A DNA stretch of 64,000 bases from Halobacillus litoralis (GCF_004101865.1 NZ_CP026118.1:2001001-2065000); one strand, 5' to 3'. Positions 27,157 through 36,432 are shown, counted from the first letter of the stretch. The notes: a model not told the origin generated them from the sequence alone. Made by a program: numbers and translations.

Positions 27157-29172
27157 TTATTCGAAATGTTCCTTGATAAAATCAGGGGCTTCTCCTGCAT
27201 CGATACTCAAGATTTGGTAATTGTCAGGATTATTTTCATCGAAGAAAAGGGCGATAATATATTCGCCTTCCTGTTGGCCATCTCTACCCTTCAAGAGTTC
27301 TTCCACCTTAGTACTATCTGTTACAGTAAGAGGCTCTACTCCTTCACCCTTCAATTGGTTATAAGCAAAATGTGCACCATTATGGCGGTACTGTATACCC
27401 ATTTGCCAAGGATAAACTTCTGCAACTTCTACATCATCCGCATGCACCATGAGATCTTCATAAAGCCCTTCACTTTTCAACCAATCCATTGTACGTGTAT
27501 AGCTTGGATAGATCGAAATGCTTGGATATCCTTCATTCGCTTCGTGACCTTCTACCATGAATGCAACATTTGTATCCAGTCCTCTCGGTGCCACCATTTG
27601 GTCATAGGAAAGGTTATACAAATCTGCTTTCAATACTTCTATAAAAGAACTGATTTTTTCTGAATCCAGCACCGTTTGCTCCTGGCCATGATTTATTCTC
27701 GGGTGCATCATCACCTTTTGGATCTTTGCCGGATCCAGATTCATTGTTTGGTAGCGAATGTTTTTGTATTCATCCATTTCATAAACCTTTTTAAGAGATT
27801 CCGTAACCTTTTCCCGATCCACTTGATACCTTCGCAGCACTTCTTTGCCATTGTCTAATTGATAGGCAATGAAAAAAGAAGCCCCGTTAGAATCAAGCGA
27901 AGATGAGTTTTCAATCAACTCGCCATGTAAGCTGCGTACCGCATCAATAGCTTCGGAGGAAGTAATGAATGAAAGGTCTTCCCCTCCACTCTCTTCTCCC
28001 GATTCATACTGATAATAACCATTTCCTACATAGACTTGTTTAATTTCACTTTGCGCTGGAATGTAAGCTTCATAGTTTTGCCAGAATAATGGTAGAATCG
28101 CAATTAAAATGCCTGCACCCAGACCATAGACGATCCAACCCTTCAAGTGTCTCCAATTGAATACACGCCATGTTTTTTCCAATAGCATGACAGCGATCAA
28201 GTAACCGAAGGCACCTCCAATAACATATCCTGCAATCATCCAATCATGAGAATGCTGGGTACTTCCGAAATACATGCCCCAAAATAAAGCGAAGCAAAAG
28301 GTTACACCATATTTGAAGAAAGGTTGTAAAGCAGTAACCGCAATCGCCTTTGATGCTGCTTCCAGTGGTCGTTTATTATATAAAACGAAAGAAGCGGCAT
28401 ATAAAACTCCAGCTACTATTCCATAAATAATCAAAGTAGTCGGCTCAACAGGAGCCTCGATGTATTGGCCAAGCTCCCCTCCGCGTGGATATTCCACTAC
28501 ATTAATAAGCGGAGAATATTTCTCAAGGAAACGATTCAGCACAACATCACCAGAAAAGCCATTGATATAAGAACTGATATGGAAAGCAACCAGTACATAG
28601 ATACCTGCCGGGAACAGCAGAAATATATATGTCAGGAGGCCCTGTACGGCTGACAATCCAGTTAACGTACCAATGAATACACTGGACATGAAAATGAGAA
28701 TGGTGATAAAGCTCATCAACCACAACCAATAGCTTAAATCTATGATTGAATAATAACCAGATACGTCCATGGTTATTGCAGAAATTAGTAAGATCAAATA
28801 ATTCAATAGAAGGGGCACCAAAAGCAGTATCAAACCAGCAATGATATGGTGATTGAATAAATTCCCTCTTTTTAATGGAAAGCTGTGGGCAAAATCAGAA
28901 GCTCCTCTTACATGCAAATAGCGGAATATGAAGATTGCCATTAACACAGGCAAAAGAAACAGGAATATAATTTGCATATCAAAACCGAATATCCCACCGA
29001 ACGAGCCTCTATTGGAATTAGTCAACTGTGGTTCCATCCGGCTTAAATCCATAAATAGCTGCAAGGGGGCTAAGAAAAAGATGCCAAGGAAGTAAACGAT
29101 TCCGACCCAGCCGACATTCCTGAAATCCTGCTTGATGATTTCTTTATTAAACGAGGATGTTTTCGAACGCAT
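27157..29172 (-). CDS. ABC transporter permease with C-terminal DUF6449-like domain
   Basis: 671 residues. About 10 membrane segments in the first 370 residues, a gap with extracytoplasmic character, and a C-terminal region (about 400-671) of soluble alpha/beta type resembling DUF6449. Start at 29172 (MRSKTSSF) is preferred because GGGAGGTG lies 6 nt before it. It overlaps the ATPase gene by 26 nt. Such GntR-ATPase-permease sets resemble YtrABC of B. subtilis, which respond to cell-wall antibiotics; the substrate here is unknown. The large external domain is unusual compared with YtrC/YtrD. Confidence 0.83.
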   Translation of the reverse strand: MRSKTSSFNKEIIKQDFRNVGWVGIVYFLGIFFLAPLQLFMDLSRMEPQLTNSNRGSFGGIFGFDMQIIFLFLLPVLMAIFIFRYLHVRGASDFAHSFPLKRGNLFNHHIIAGLILLLVPLLLNYLILLISAITMDVSGYYSIIDLSYWLWLMSFITILIFMSSVFIGTLTGLSAVQGLLTYIFLLFPAGIYVLVAFHISSYINGFSGDVVLNRFLEKYSPLINVVEYPRGGELGQYIEAPVEPTTLIIYGIVAGVLYAASFVLYNKRPLEAASKAIAVTALQPFFKYGVTFCFALFWGMYFGSTQHSHDWMIAGYVIGGAFGYLIAVMLLEKTWRVFNWRHLKGWIVYGLGAGILIAILPLFWQNYEAYIPAQSEIKQVYVGNGYYQYESGEESGGEDLSFITSSEAIDAVRSLHGELIENSSSLDSNGASFFIAYQLDNGKEVLRRYQVDREKVTESLKKVYEMDEYKNIRYQTMNLDPAKIQKVMMHPRINHGQEQTVLDSEKISSFIEVLKADLYNLSYDQMVAPRGLDTNVAFMVEGHEANEGYPSISIYPSYTRTMDWLKSEGLYEDLMVHADDVEVAEVYPWQMGIQYRHNGAHFAYNQLKGEGVEPLTVTDSTKVEELLKGRDGQQEGEYIIALFFDENNPDNYQILSIDAGEAPDFIKEHFE

Positions 29173-30046
29173 AGCCGGCACCTCCCATCTCATAGATGAA
29201 TATTTCTTCTAACGTCAGTGGAAGGCGATCGTAGACAAGCGGTCTATAGCTATCCACCACTTCTGAAACATCCCCTTCCTTCCCTCTTACAATCAATAAA
29301 TGAACACTTCCGCGTTTTTCCTGATGAAGGATATCCAACTCACTGTTTTCCACATCGAAAGAGTCCTCTTTGAATGCGACTTGAATTTTGTGAACGTCAG
29401 CTTTCAAGTCATCCAAATCCCTTTCCAAAAGAACCTCTCCTTTATGCAGAATACCAACGTGATCACATATGTCTTCAACTTCTCTCAAGTTATGTGATGA
29501 AATCAGGACCGTCATTTCATGATCAGCTACATCCTGGATGATCAAACTTCTTACTTTCTGCCTCATGACAGCATCCAGCCCGTCAAACGGTTCATCCAGA
29601 ATGAGAACATCCGGCATCGCTGACATGGCTAACCAAAAGGCAACCTGCCGCTGCATCCCTTTGGAAAACTGATTAATCTTCTTCTTCTCGTCCAACTGGA
29701 AAACGCCTTTTAATTTCTCATAACGTTCTTCATTCCAGTTGTCATACATTTCACGGTAATAATTTGCCATCTGCCTGGTTGTATATTGCGGAAGAAAGTA
29801 TAGGGTGTCAGGCAGAAAAACAACTTTTTGCTTCACTGACTCATTTTCAAATATCGGTTCTTCTAAAACGCGCACCTGACCATCATTCTCTTGCAATATT
29901 CCTGCCAGTATACGCATCAATGTGGTTTTCCCCGCTCCGTTCGATCCTAGCAAACCATAGATCGAACCCTTTTGGACCGTAAAGGTAACATCTTTCAAAA
30001 TCACCGTCTTATCAAAAGATTTGTGAACACCACTCACCTCAATCAT
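29147..30046 (-). CDS. ABC transporter ATP-binding protein
   Basis: 299 residues, single nucleotide-binding domain. Walker A is GSNGAGKTT (about 37-45), the signature region is QFSKGMQRQVAFWLAMSA, Walker B is VLILDEPFDGLD, and the switch His is in SSHNLREVEDICDHVG. ATG 30046 follows GGAGGTAAGG; in-frame upstream codons lie inside the GntR gene. It overlaps the GntR gene by 8 nt and the permease gene by 26 nt. It powers the permease encoded next. Exporter direction is likely from family resemblance to YtrB/BcrA. Confidence 0.92.
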   Translation of the reverse strand: MIEVSGVHKSFDKTVILKDVTFTVQKGSIYGLLGSNGAGKTTLMRILAGILQENDGQVRVLEEPIFENESVKQKVVFLPDTLYFLPQYTTRQMANYYREMYDNWNEERYEKLKGVFQLDEKKKINQFSKGMQRQVAFWLAMSAMPDVLILDEPFDGLDAVMRQKVRSLIIQDVADHEMTVLISSHNLREVEDICDHVGILHKGEVLLERDLDDLKADVHKIQVAFKEDSFDVENSELDILHQEKRGSVHLLIVRGKEGDVSEVVDSYRPLVYDRLPLTLEEIFIYEMGGAGYAFENILV

Positions 30047-30416
30047 CCACCTTACCTCCTTCGACTTCATGGAGAAGAGCAGCGATCTCTTCTGAAGACA
30101 TCCCAAGATAAATGGCTTCTGCAAATAGTTTCTTCAACTCTTCTCTCACTTTTTTCAACTCCTCTTGATTATCCACCTTACTTGAAGGATGGACGAAGCT
30201 TCCCTTTCCCTTCAATGAATAGATATATCCTAGTGATTCTAATTCCCGGTACGCTTTTTGGATCGTATTCGGGTTAATGGTCAACTGTTGGGCCAGTTCT
30301 CTGACGGAAGGCAGTTTTTCGTCTTCCTTCAGGACATCATTGATGATCAGTTGCTTCAGCTTTTCAACCAATTGTTCGTAGATTGGCATTCGGCTCCTGA
30401 TGTCCAACTCAAACAT
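30039..30416 (-). CDS. GntR family transcriptional regulator, YtrA subfamily
   Basis: 125 residues. Winged-helix N-terminal domain with PIYEQLVEKLKQLIINDVLKEDEKLPSVRELAQQLTINPNTIQKAYRELESLGYIYSLKGKGSFV, then a short helical C-terminus typical of the YtrA subfamily. A GGTGG ribosome binding region precedes the ATG. It heads the operon with the ABC genes and probably represses it from the palindrome at 30452-30474, relieved by an unknown signal, in B. subtilis YtrA cell-envelope stress. Confidence 0.92.
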   Translation of the reverse strand: MFELDIRSRMPIYEQLVEKLKQLIINDVLKEDEKLPSVRELAQQLTINPNTIQKAYRELESLGYIYSLKGKGSFVHPSSKVDNQEELKKVREELKKLFAEAIYLGMSSEEIAALLHEVEGGKVDD

Positions 30417-30451
30417 TCATCCACCTCCAAAGGTGTAGTCATCTGTATTAA

Positions 30452-30483
30452 CTGTATTATTACTACTAATACAGTATTATATA
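30452..30483 (-). promoter_or_regulatory. Operator and -10 of the GntR/ABC operon
   Basis: Perfect inverted repeat CTGTATTA-7 nt-TAATACAG at 30452-30474. On the minus strand TATAAT (about 30483-30478) lies directly upstream of it, so the dyad covers the transcription start. This fits autorepression by the YtrA-type regulator. Confidence 0.6.
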
Positions 30484-30611
30484 GGAGTACTTTGCATTTG
30501 AGAAGACCTTTTTTATTTTTTTCCAATAGACTAATCTTCCGAGTTCATGAATGAAGGCCGTTTTGAATACCTATAGAGAGGATGATTCATAATTCGAGAG
30601 GGGATGAAAAG

Positions 30612-31412
30612 ATGAAGCATTACAAAGATGGAGCGACATTCGAGCACCTCTTCTGGTTGCAAATTTTAGGTGATCATGCGCGATTCATTCGTGATTCTCT
30701 CTATCCTTCAGAGGTAGAAACGATAAAAAAAGCAAAAGAATACGTAACCTTGTGGGACCGAAATCTTCAGAAAGTAAGAGAGGGAAACATTCAGGACATG
30801 ATCACCTTTTCCAAATCGGTAGGAGAAAAAGCCCGAGAATTCCACCGGTTTAAGCTGGATTTAATTGAAAGGTCTTTGTTCGGTAAGGTAAAAATCCACC
30901 TGAGTCCAACCTTCATGAACCATATGGTGAATGAACTAGAAGAATATCTGGTCGTGCTGGGCTTCTTAGGAAAAGGTGATCTTCCCCCACTCTTTCACGA
31001 ACTCCATCATCACATGCTCTGGTTGATGGATGCATCCGGTCATGCAGGGGCTATTCATGATGAACTGGATGCAGTTGAAAAAAGGCTGAAAGAAAAAAGC
31101 CACTTATTTGTGAAACATTTCGATCAGTTCTACATAAAGGCCGTCGAAATGAAAGGGTATCTCAGAACGAATCGGCATTCCTTCCCTGCTCTCAACCGTT
31201 TCAATGATGAAGTTGAATTAGAGATGAAAATTTTTAAGACCTTTTTGGAAGAATTGGAAGAGATGGAGTTGAGCGAAACGGTCCTTGGTACGTTTTCTGC
31301 TCTTATGGCGGACCACATGGCCCGAGAGGAATGTTACTATTTATACAAATTGGCAGAAACCACGAACGGCGAATATCCGGAATGCGATCCTACCCAGCCC
31401 CGTATCGAATGA
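30612..31412 (+). CDS. DUF2935 protein (two helical bundles)
   Basis: 266 residues, predicted all-helical and soluble. DUF2935-like pattern of two repeated bundles, each rich in His/Glu pairs: EHLFWLQILGDHARFIRDSL at the start, LHHHMLWLMDASGHAGAIHDEL in the middle and LMADHMAREECYYL at the end. These may bind iron or manganese as in haemerythrin-like folds; that is inference. ATG 30612 follows GAGGGGATG; an upstream ATG at 30582 has no clear site. Divergent from the GntR operon, no obvious partner downstream. Confidence 0.82.
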   Translation: MKHYKDGATFEHLFWLQILGDHARFIRDSLYPSEVETIKKAKEYVTLWDRNLQKVREGNIQDMITFSKSVGEKAREFHRFKLDLIERSLFGKVKIHLSPTFMNHMVNELEEYLVVLGFLGKGDLPPLFHELHHHMLWLMDASGHAGAIHDELDAVEKRLKEKSHLFVKHFDQFYIKAVEMKGYLRTNRHSFPALNRFNDEVELEMKIFKTFLEELEEMELSETVLGTFSALMADHMAREECYYLYKLAETTNGEYPECDPTQPRIE

Positions 31413-31448
31413 AAAATAGTCCGATAATAAAGTCATTCCACAAACGTG

Positions 31449-31574
31449 CAGTTATCTGTAAGACGACTTGATTCCGAGATGTTTGTAGGAATTTAGGGGC
31501 GCCGGGGAAGGAGTCGTCCAGTTTCCATTGCCCAGACACTCGCGTCATAAGCAGAACATCAAAGGAATGAAAAA
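31449..31574. repeat. Interspersed repeat copy (modules A and B)
   Basis: Module A, 31449-31516, aligns with 39749-39812 (shared TTTGTAGGAAT, TAGGGGCG, GGGGAAGG). Module B, 31512-31574, aligns with 48096-48156 (shared GCCCAGACACTCGCGTCATA, then AGCAGAAC and GGAATGAAAAA). No ORF with a ribosome binding site lies here. Confidence 0.75.
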
Positions 31575-31606
31575 GCCGTGGGGCTCATTGTGGGCCACAC
31601 GGCTTT
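31570..31606 (-). terminator. Terminator of the flavin reductase gene
   Basis: Stem AAAGCCGTG / CACGGCTTT with an inner GGG-CCC arm; on the minus strand it is followed by a run of T. It begins 4 nt past the gene's stop. Confidence 0.75.
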
Positions 31607-31609
31607 CTG

Positions 31610-32206
31610 TCATTTCGGTAAATCTTCATTAGGGAGTGAGTAAAAGTCACGGATATAACTGTAATCCCCCGCCATTCTTCCTACCGGCTTCAACTGGTGT
31701 GGATCGACCTTATCGTTTTCTTGATAGAAATCTTCTTGAAGGTGATAGCCTATCACCCTCCCTAAAACAAGGTGATTCGATCCAAGTGGCAGGATTCGAT
31801 CAATCTCACACTCCATATGAACCGGAGAGGCTTTCACACGCGGTGCCTCAACATAAACGCTATCCTCCACTTCTGTTCCTGCCATTTCAAATTCATCGAT
31901 TTCAGGAGCGTGCCCTTTGCTGCTTTCATGCATTTGATTCGCCAAAGACTCTGAAACGATATTGATTACGAACTGCCCTGTTTCTCTGATGTTCGCAAGT
32001 GTATCCTTTTCCCGTTCATCCCCTCCTACTGAGAAACAAAGGGTAATGGGATCCATCGATGCGACCGTAAAAAAACTGAAGGGCGCTAGATTCCGGGTTC
32101 CGCTCTTACTAATTGTTGAGACCCATGCAATGGGACGAGGGACGACAGCCCCTTTAATCAACTTGCTCATACTATGCTTGCTAAATTCTGTTTCATGAAT
32201 CATCAT
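31610..32206 (-). CDS. Flavin reductase-like FMN-binding protein
   Basis: 198 residues of the flavin reductase domain family (YwrF-like), likely a cytoplasmic FMN-binding split-barrel. It shows KGAVVPRPIAWVSTISKSGTRNLAPFSFFT and a later HLVLGRVIGYHL, the usual strand pattern near the flavin. ATG 32206 (MMIHETEF) was chosen because GAGGAGG lies 10 nt upstream; the open frame extends further to 32290 without a site. Single gene with own terminator. Electron donor and substrate are unknown. Confidence 0.87.
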   Translation of the reverse strand: MMIHETEFSKHSMSKLIKGAVVPRPIAWVSTISKSGTRNLAPFSFFTVASMDPITLCFSVGGDEREKDTLANIRETGQFVINIVSESLANQMHESSKGHAPEIDEFEMAGTEVEDSVYVEAPRVKASPVHMECEIDRILPLGSNHLVLGRVIGYHLQEDFYQENDKVDPHQLKPVGRMAGDYSYIRDFYSLPNEDLPK

Positions 32207-32353
32207 CTTCGAACTTCCTCCTCTCGACATTCTTACTATGAATGATACGCGAACCAACCTTCTTCTACACAAAAACTGCTCAATATACATAGTTTAACAA
32301 TCAGTAATAAGGGAATATATGGGTAACTAAGTTAGTGGAAAGGAGCTTACCTA

Positions 32354-33766
32354 TTGGAAGGTTTATGGAACACTTTCAAAGAAGAACTATCTAACGTATC
32401 TGACTTTTTATGGACCTATCCTCTCGCCATCATTTTGATCATTGGAGGTATCTTCCTTACATTTAGAATCAAGTTTTTTCAATTCCGATTCTTCGGGCAC
32501 ATCCTTCACCAAACCATCGGACAGATTTTCAAAAAGACGAAACAAAAAGGCACCATTACCCCCTTTCAAGCTTTCACTTCTGCCTTAGCTTCTACAGCTG
32601 GTGCGACGAACATCGTCGGTGTTCCTGTCGCCATTTCCCTGGGCGGTCCTGGAGCTCTTTTTTGGATGTGGATCATTGCCCTTATCGGCATGGCAACGAA
32701 GTATAGTGAAATTCTGCTCGGCATGAAATACAGGGAGAAAAATGATAAAAATATCTGGGTCGGCGGACCGCAGTATTACATAAAAAAAGCTCTTGGTTGG
32801 AAATGGGTATCCGCAGCATTCGCATTTTTCCTGATGATTGAGTTGATTCCGAGCACGATGGTGCAAGCAAACTCAATCGCCACCCAAACTGAAGGTGCAT
32901 TTGGATGGCCTGTTTATGTTACAGGAGCTGTGATGTGTGCAGCTATAGCCTTGGTCGTCTTCGGAGGAATTAAACGGATTGCCAAGGTAACCGATAAGAT
33001 GGTCCCTGGCATGGTGCTCATTTACCTCACTGTATGTCTTTATGTCATTTTTGCAAATATCGATCAACTTCCAAATGTTTTTGGATTGATTTTCACCCAC
33101 GCTTTTACGCCTATTTCAGCCGCTGGCGGATTTGCTGGGGCAGGAATAGCTCAAGCACTGCGTTGGGGTGTCGCCAGAGGTCTTTATTCCAATGAAGCTG
33201 GTCTAGGTACCGCCCCGATTGCGCACGCCGCGGCCAAAACCGATCACCCTTCCAGACAAGCCCTATGGGGAATCTTCAGTGTTTTTGTTGATACCATTGT
33301 CATCTGTACCATTTCAGGCTTGACTGTTCTCGTCACAAACGCTTGGAGAGAGGTCGATGGGGAGAATGCTTCCAATATGATCAACGTCGCAATTGGGTCT
33401 GAATTCGGTGACGCTTTTGGCAGCAGTTTCATATCAGTCTTTCTACTGTTCTTCGTCATAACGACGATCGGAATCCTCGTGTTTTATGGTGAAAAACAAG
33501 CAGAATACCTATACGGTTTGAAAGTAGCAAAAGTCATGAGGATTGTCTATATCGCCGCCGTTTTCGTCGGATCGATCGGCGGGCTCAAGTTCGTATGGAA
33601 TTTCTTGGATTTGCTTCTTGCCTTCGTATTGCTCACAAACATCATTCCGTTACTGTTCTTGCATAAAGAAATCGCTTCATTGACTGATGACTATGTGAAT
33701 CGCGTCATCAAAAAGAAGACTAAGAAACAAAAAGTGCAATTGTTCGATGAAGAAGATGCAAGTTGA
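32354..33766 (+). CDS. Sodium:alanine symporter (AGCS family)
   Basis: 470-residue membrane carrier with about 10-11 helices, importing alanine or glycine with sodium. The family features PFQAFTSALASTAGATNIVGVPVAISLGGPGALFWMW and the conserved GVARGLYSNEAGLGTAPIAHAAAKTDHP are present. The start is TTG 32354 with AAAGGAG 8 nt upstream; no in-frame ATG lies near. A basic tail (KKKTKKQKVQ) ends the protein. Monocistronic, with its own strong terminator. Sodium-driven uptake fits a saline habitat but is common in other Bacillaceae. Confidence 0.93.
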   Translation: MEGLWNTFKEELSNVSDFLWTYPLAIILIIGGIFLTFRIKFFQFRFFGHILHQTIGQIFKKTKQKGTITPFQAFTSALASTAGATNIVGVPVAISLGGPGALFWMWIIALIGMATKYSEILLGMKYREKNDKNIWVGGPQYYIKKALGWKWVSAAFAFFLMIELIPSTMVQANSIATQTEGAFGWPVYVTGAVMCAAIALVVFGGIKRIAKVTDKMVPGMVLIYLTVCLYVIFANIDQLPNVFGLIFTHAFTPISAAGGFAGAGIAQALRWGVARGLYSNEAGLGTAPIAHAAAKTDHPSRQALWGIFSVFVDTIVICTISGLTVLVTNAWREVDGENASNMINVAIGSEFGDAFGSSFISVFLLFFVITTIGILVFYGEKQAEYLYGLKVAKVMRIVYIAAVFVGSIGGLKFVWNFLDLLLAFVLLTNIIPLLFLHKEIASLTDDYVNRVIKKKTKKQKVQLFDEEDAS

Positions 33767-33810
33767 CCTAGTTTGATGACGAGTCTATTGATCTTTGGAT
33801 ATATTACGAA

Positions 33811-33853
33811 AAAGAGGGCAGGCACTCATACACAAGTGCCTGCCCTCTTTTTT
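33811..33853 (+). terminator. Terminator of the AGCS symporter gene
   Basis: Perfect 16-bp stem AAAGAGGGCAGGCACT with its complement, 8-nt loop, followed by TTTTTT. Confidence 0.9.
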
Positions 33854-33908
33854 ATTGACTTTACTTAACTCAATGTCGACTTTTTCCTATCAGTTCCCTG
33901 CTCAATCT

Positions 33909-34490
33909 TTATCTTAAGAATACGTGATTTCCTATAACAGTAGTCACTTCCTGGCTGCTCAGATAACTGCTTTGGGCTTTATCAGGATTATAGAAGAAGA
34001 TAGAGCCCCGGTCATATCCTTGATAGGCCAAAGCTTCCTCGACAGCACGTTTGGATTCTTCGCCAGCTGGCTGATGGATCGTTCCATTCAAAACAGGAGA
34101 AAACTGATAACCATCATGAATGACACCATACAAGGAATCAGGAAATTGATCGCTTTCCACCCGGTTGAGAACAACGGTAGCTACAGCGACTTTTCCTGCA
34201 TAACTTTCTCCTTTAGCTTCCGCTTCCACAAGTCGGGAAAGTAAATCTTTTTCTGACTCACCCGCAACCACCGGGAGCTTCAACTGTTCCCCAGGGTAAA
34301 TTTCAGCATTGGATTTATTGTTCATTGCCTCGACTTGTTTTACTGGCACCCCATATTTCATAGCGATTTCATATATAGACTCGCCCTTTTGGACGGTGTG
34401 CGTATTTGCATGAGCAGAACTTTGCATTGGAAATGAAAAGGCAAGGGCGCAAAAAACTGCAATACCTGCCATCCACATCTTTTTAAACAC
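33909..34490 (-). CDS. LysM domain cell wall hydrolase (SleB/CwlJ-like)
   Basis: 193 residues. Signal peptide (about 1-28), one LysM domain (about 30-73, HTVQKGESIYEIAMKYGVPVKQV) for peptidoglycan binding, then a SleB/CwlJ-type hydrolase domain (about 78-193) with LVEAEAKGESYAGKVAVATVVLNRV, whose Glu is the usual catalytic residue, and GSIFFYNP. GTG 34490 follows GGGAGGTAGG; an upstream in-frame ATG has none. Proteins of this layout act on cortex or vegetative wall peptidoglycan; sporulation-specific expression cannot be judged from the sequence. Confidence 0.9.
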   Translation of the reverse strand: MFKKMWMAGIAVFCALAFSFPMQSSAHANTHTVQKGESIYEIAMKYGVPVKQVEAMNNKSNAEIYPGEQLKLPVVAGESEKDLLSRLVEAEAKGESYAGKVAVATVVLNRVESDQFPDSLYGVIHDGYQFSPVLNGTIHQPAGEESKRAVEEALAYQGYDRGSIFFYNPDKAQSSYLSSQEVTTVIGNHVFLR

Positions 34491-34845
34491 TATTAACCTA
34501 CCTCCCTGATTATTAATCAATTACAAAGTAACATAGGAGGCGGAATTTTTTCACTATTAATTCTTTCCAACCTTTCCAATACGGTTGACCTCCTCATGAA
34601 AGCTACTATCATAGGCGATCCGCTTCATTTATGGTTTGGCCCAACTGCCGTGAAGAGTCCCCCCCTGCTGCTCACAGTTTGGAAAACTATGTTAATAAAG
34701 GGTTGTTTTCTATATCCTATATTTTTTCATAGTTTAATCCTTACGTTTCTATATCTACATCCACCTATGCTATCGTCTAAATGGAATCTATTTAGGGTAA
34801 AGTATTACCAGACATCATTATCATTTATTAAAGCAGGTGTTATTA
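34491..34845. other. Intergenic stretch without recognised gene
   Basis: Between the divergent hydrolase and CDP-alcohol transferase genes. It is AT-rich, notably around 34680-34760, and must hold promoters for both directions, but I see no convincing -35/-10 pair, repeat or RNA. A short ORF at 34596-34865 has no ribosome binding site. Confidence 0.5.
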
Positions 34846-35427
34846 TTGCTCGATACTCACGCTAGGAAATATGTCCAACCTTCTATTGAAAAAACAGCAT
34901 CATTTTTTTTAAAAAAGAACCGCACCCCTGATCAAATTACTATTCTCGCACTTGCAGCTGGCATCACTACGAGCGTTTTCTATGTGCTTGGTTATCCACT
35001 GATAGGAGTCCTTTTTTTATGGCTGTCAGGTTACCTGGATGCCGTAGATGGGACGATGGCACGCCATACAAAAACATCGCCATTCGGGACCGTAATGGAT
35101 ATCACCTTCGACCGTATCGTTGAAATCGGTATGATCGTTGCCATCGCTTATATTCACCCTGAAGTTATTTGGCCGCTTCTTTTACTAAGTGTCTCGATCA
35201 TCATTTCTATGACGATTTTTTTAGTTGTAGGGGCTGTATCCGAACAAGCAGGTATCAAATCCTTTTATTATCAAGCGGGTCTTGCTGAACGTACTGAAGG
35301 GTTCATCCTCTTCACTATAATGTTGCTTTTCCCTGATATTTTAGTATGGTCCACATTGCTTTTCTTTGCGGTTGAACTTTTCACAGGTATCCAGCGGTTC
35401 GCAGAAGCCAAGCGAATCTTACAATAA
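34846..35427 (+). CDS. CDP-alcohol phosphatidyltransferase family protein
   Basis: About 193 residues with five to six membrane helices. The family active-site motif is intact: DAVDGTMARHTKTSPFGTVMDITFD (about 65-89) holds the DG, AR, G, D and D residues that bind two metal ions and the CDP headgroup. TTG 34846 was chosen because GCAGGTG lies 6 nt before it; GTG 34837 in the same frame is possible. It is likely to make a phospholipid such as phosphatidylglycerophosphate or a related lipid. It is not clustered with the usual pgsA neighbours, so it may be a secondary enzyme. Confidence 0.85.
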   Translation: MLDTHARKYVQPSIEKTASFFLKKNRTPDQITILALAAGITTSVFYVLGYPLIGVLFLWLSGYLDAVDGTMARHTKTSPFGTVMDITFDRIVEIGMIVAIAYIHPEVIWPLLLLSVSIIISMTIFLVVGAVSEQAGIKSFYYQAGLAERTEGFILFTIMLLFPDILVWSTLLFFAVELFTGIQRFAEAKRILQ

Positions 35428-35428
35428 A

Positions 35429-35507
35429 AACCATCCAGGCTCTGTCTCAGGTGCCTGAATGGTTTGGATGATAAATAAAAGGACTGCCGAGTTCACAGGC
35501 AGTCCTT
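35429..35507. terminator. Two adjacent terminator hairpins between convergent genes
   Basis: AACCATCCAGGC / GCCTGAATGGTT (35429-35464, one G-T type mismatch) closes the plus-strand gene. AAGGACTGCC / GGCAGTCCTT (35479-35507) closes the minus-strand aldo/keto reductase and is followed on that strand by TTTTATTTAT. Confidence 0.8.
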
Positions 35508-35526
35508 CTTATTAGAGATTTTTTCT

Positions 35527-36351
35527 TTACCGCTTATTCATTTCAGATGGTTTTGGACCTTTACGTTCCCCACGATCCAGCTTGTTAATAGCAGCCATAT
35601 CATCTGCAGTCAGATCGAAATCGAATACATCGAAGTTTTCTTCGATACGGGAAGGTGTCACTGATTTCGGAATGACCACCGTATCGTTTTGCAAGTGCCA
35701 GCGAATGATGACTTGAGCTGACGTTTTGCCATGCTTTTCTGCGATGGATTGAATCGTATCATTTTTCAACACTTCTCCACCTTGCATTAATGGACTCCAT
35801 GCTTCTAACAGGATTCCATTATCACGGCAAAAGTCCTTCAATTCATTTTGCGCCAAGTATGGATGACATTCAACTTGGTTGACGGCTGGTTTGACCTCAC
35901 ATTCATCTATGAGACGCTGCAGGTGATCGATATCAAAGTTGCAAACACCAATCGCCTTCACTTTCCCGTCTTTTTGTAGTTGTTCAAGTGCTTTATAAGT
36001 TTCTATATATTCATCAAATTCAGGCGTCGGCCAGTGTATCAAATAAAGATCCACATAGTCTAACCCTAATTTATCAAGACTTGTATCGAGGGCTTTTATC
36101 GTATTTTCATATCCCTGATCAGAATTCCAGACTTTTGTTGTAATGAATAGTTCATCACGGGCCACACCACTTTTGCGAATCGCTTCACCGACTTGTTTTT
36201 CATTGCCATAAATCGCAGCTGTATCAATGGCTCGGTATCCCGTTTCGATGGCTTTTGTCACAGCAGGAACAGCGTCCTTTTCTTCGACTTGCCATACACC
36301 AAACCCTAATTGAGGCATCTCAATCGTTCTATGCAGCGTAACTGTATTCAT
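35527..36351 (-). CDS. Aldo/keto reductase (YvgN-like)
   Basis: 274 residues, cytoplasmic NADPH-dependent reductase of the AKR5 type. The catalytic set appears as Asp in AIDTAAIYGNE, Tyr in the same segment, Lys in FITTKVWNSD and His in LYLIHWPTP. The C-terminal VVIPKSVTPSRIEENFDVFDF binds NADP phosphate. ATG 36351 follows AAGGAG by 8 nt. B. subtilis YvgN reduces methylglyoxal and other aldehydes; this role is likely but inferred. Its promoter region holds a small palindrome. Confidence 0.92.
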   Translation of the reverse strand: MNTVTLHRTIEMPQLGFGVWQVEEKDAVPAVTKAIETGYRAIDTAAIYGNEKQVGEAIRKSGVARDELFITTKVWNSDQGYENTIKALDTSLDKLGLDYVDLYLIHWPTPEFDEYIETYKALEQLQKDGKVKAIGVCNFDIDHLQRLIDECEVKPAVNQVECHPYLAQNELKDFCRDNGILLEAWSPLMQGGEVLKNDTIQSIAEKHGKTSAQVIIRWHLQNDTVVIPKSVTPSRIEENFDVFDFDLTADDMAAINKLDRGERKGPKPSEMNKR

Positions 36352-36369
36352 TATCAATTCTCCTTTTCT

Positions 36370-36383
36370 TGTAAAGGTTTACA
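36370..36383 (-). promoter_or_regulatory. Small palindrome before the aldo/keto reductase gene
   Basis: TGTAAA-2 nt-TTTACA, a 6-2-6 inverted repeat 19 nt before the start codon and downstream of a possible -10 (TACACT on the minus strand). It may be a repressor site. Confidence 0.35.
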
Positions 36384-36432
36384 GAATTAGTGTAGCACAA
36401 TCATTTCTCTACTGGCTTCTATTCTGCTCAGA

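Noticed and set aside
34596..34865. 89-codon plus-strand ORF before the CDP-alcohol transferase
   Set aside because: No ribosome binding site, AT-rich low-complexity translation, and it overlaps the start of a well-supported gene.
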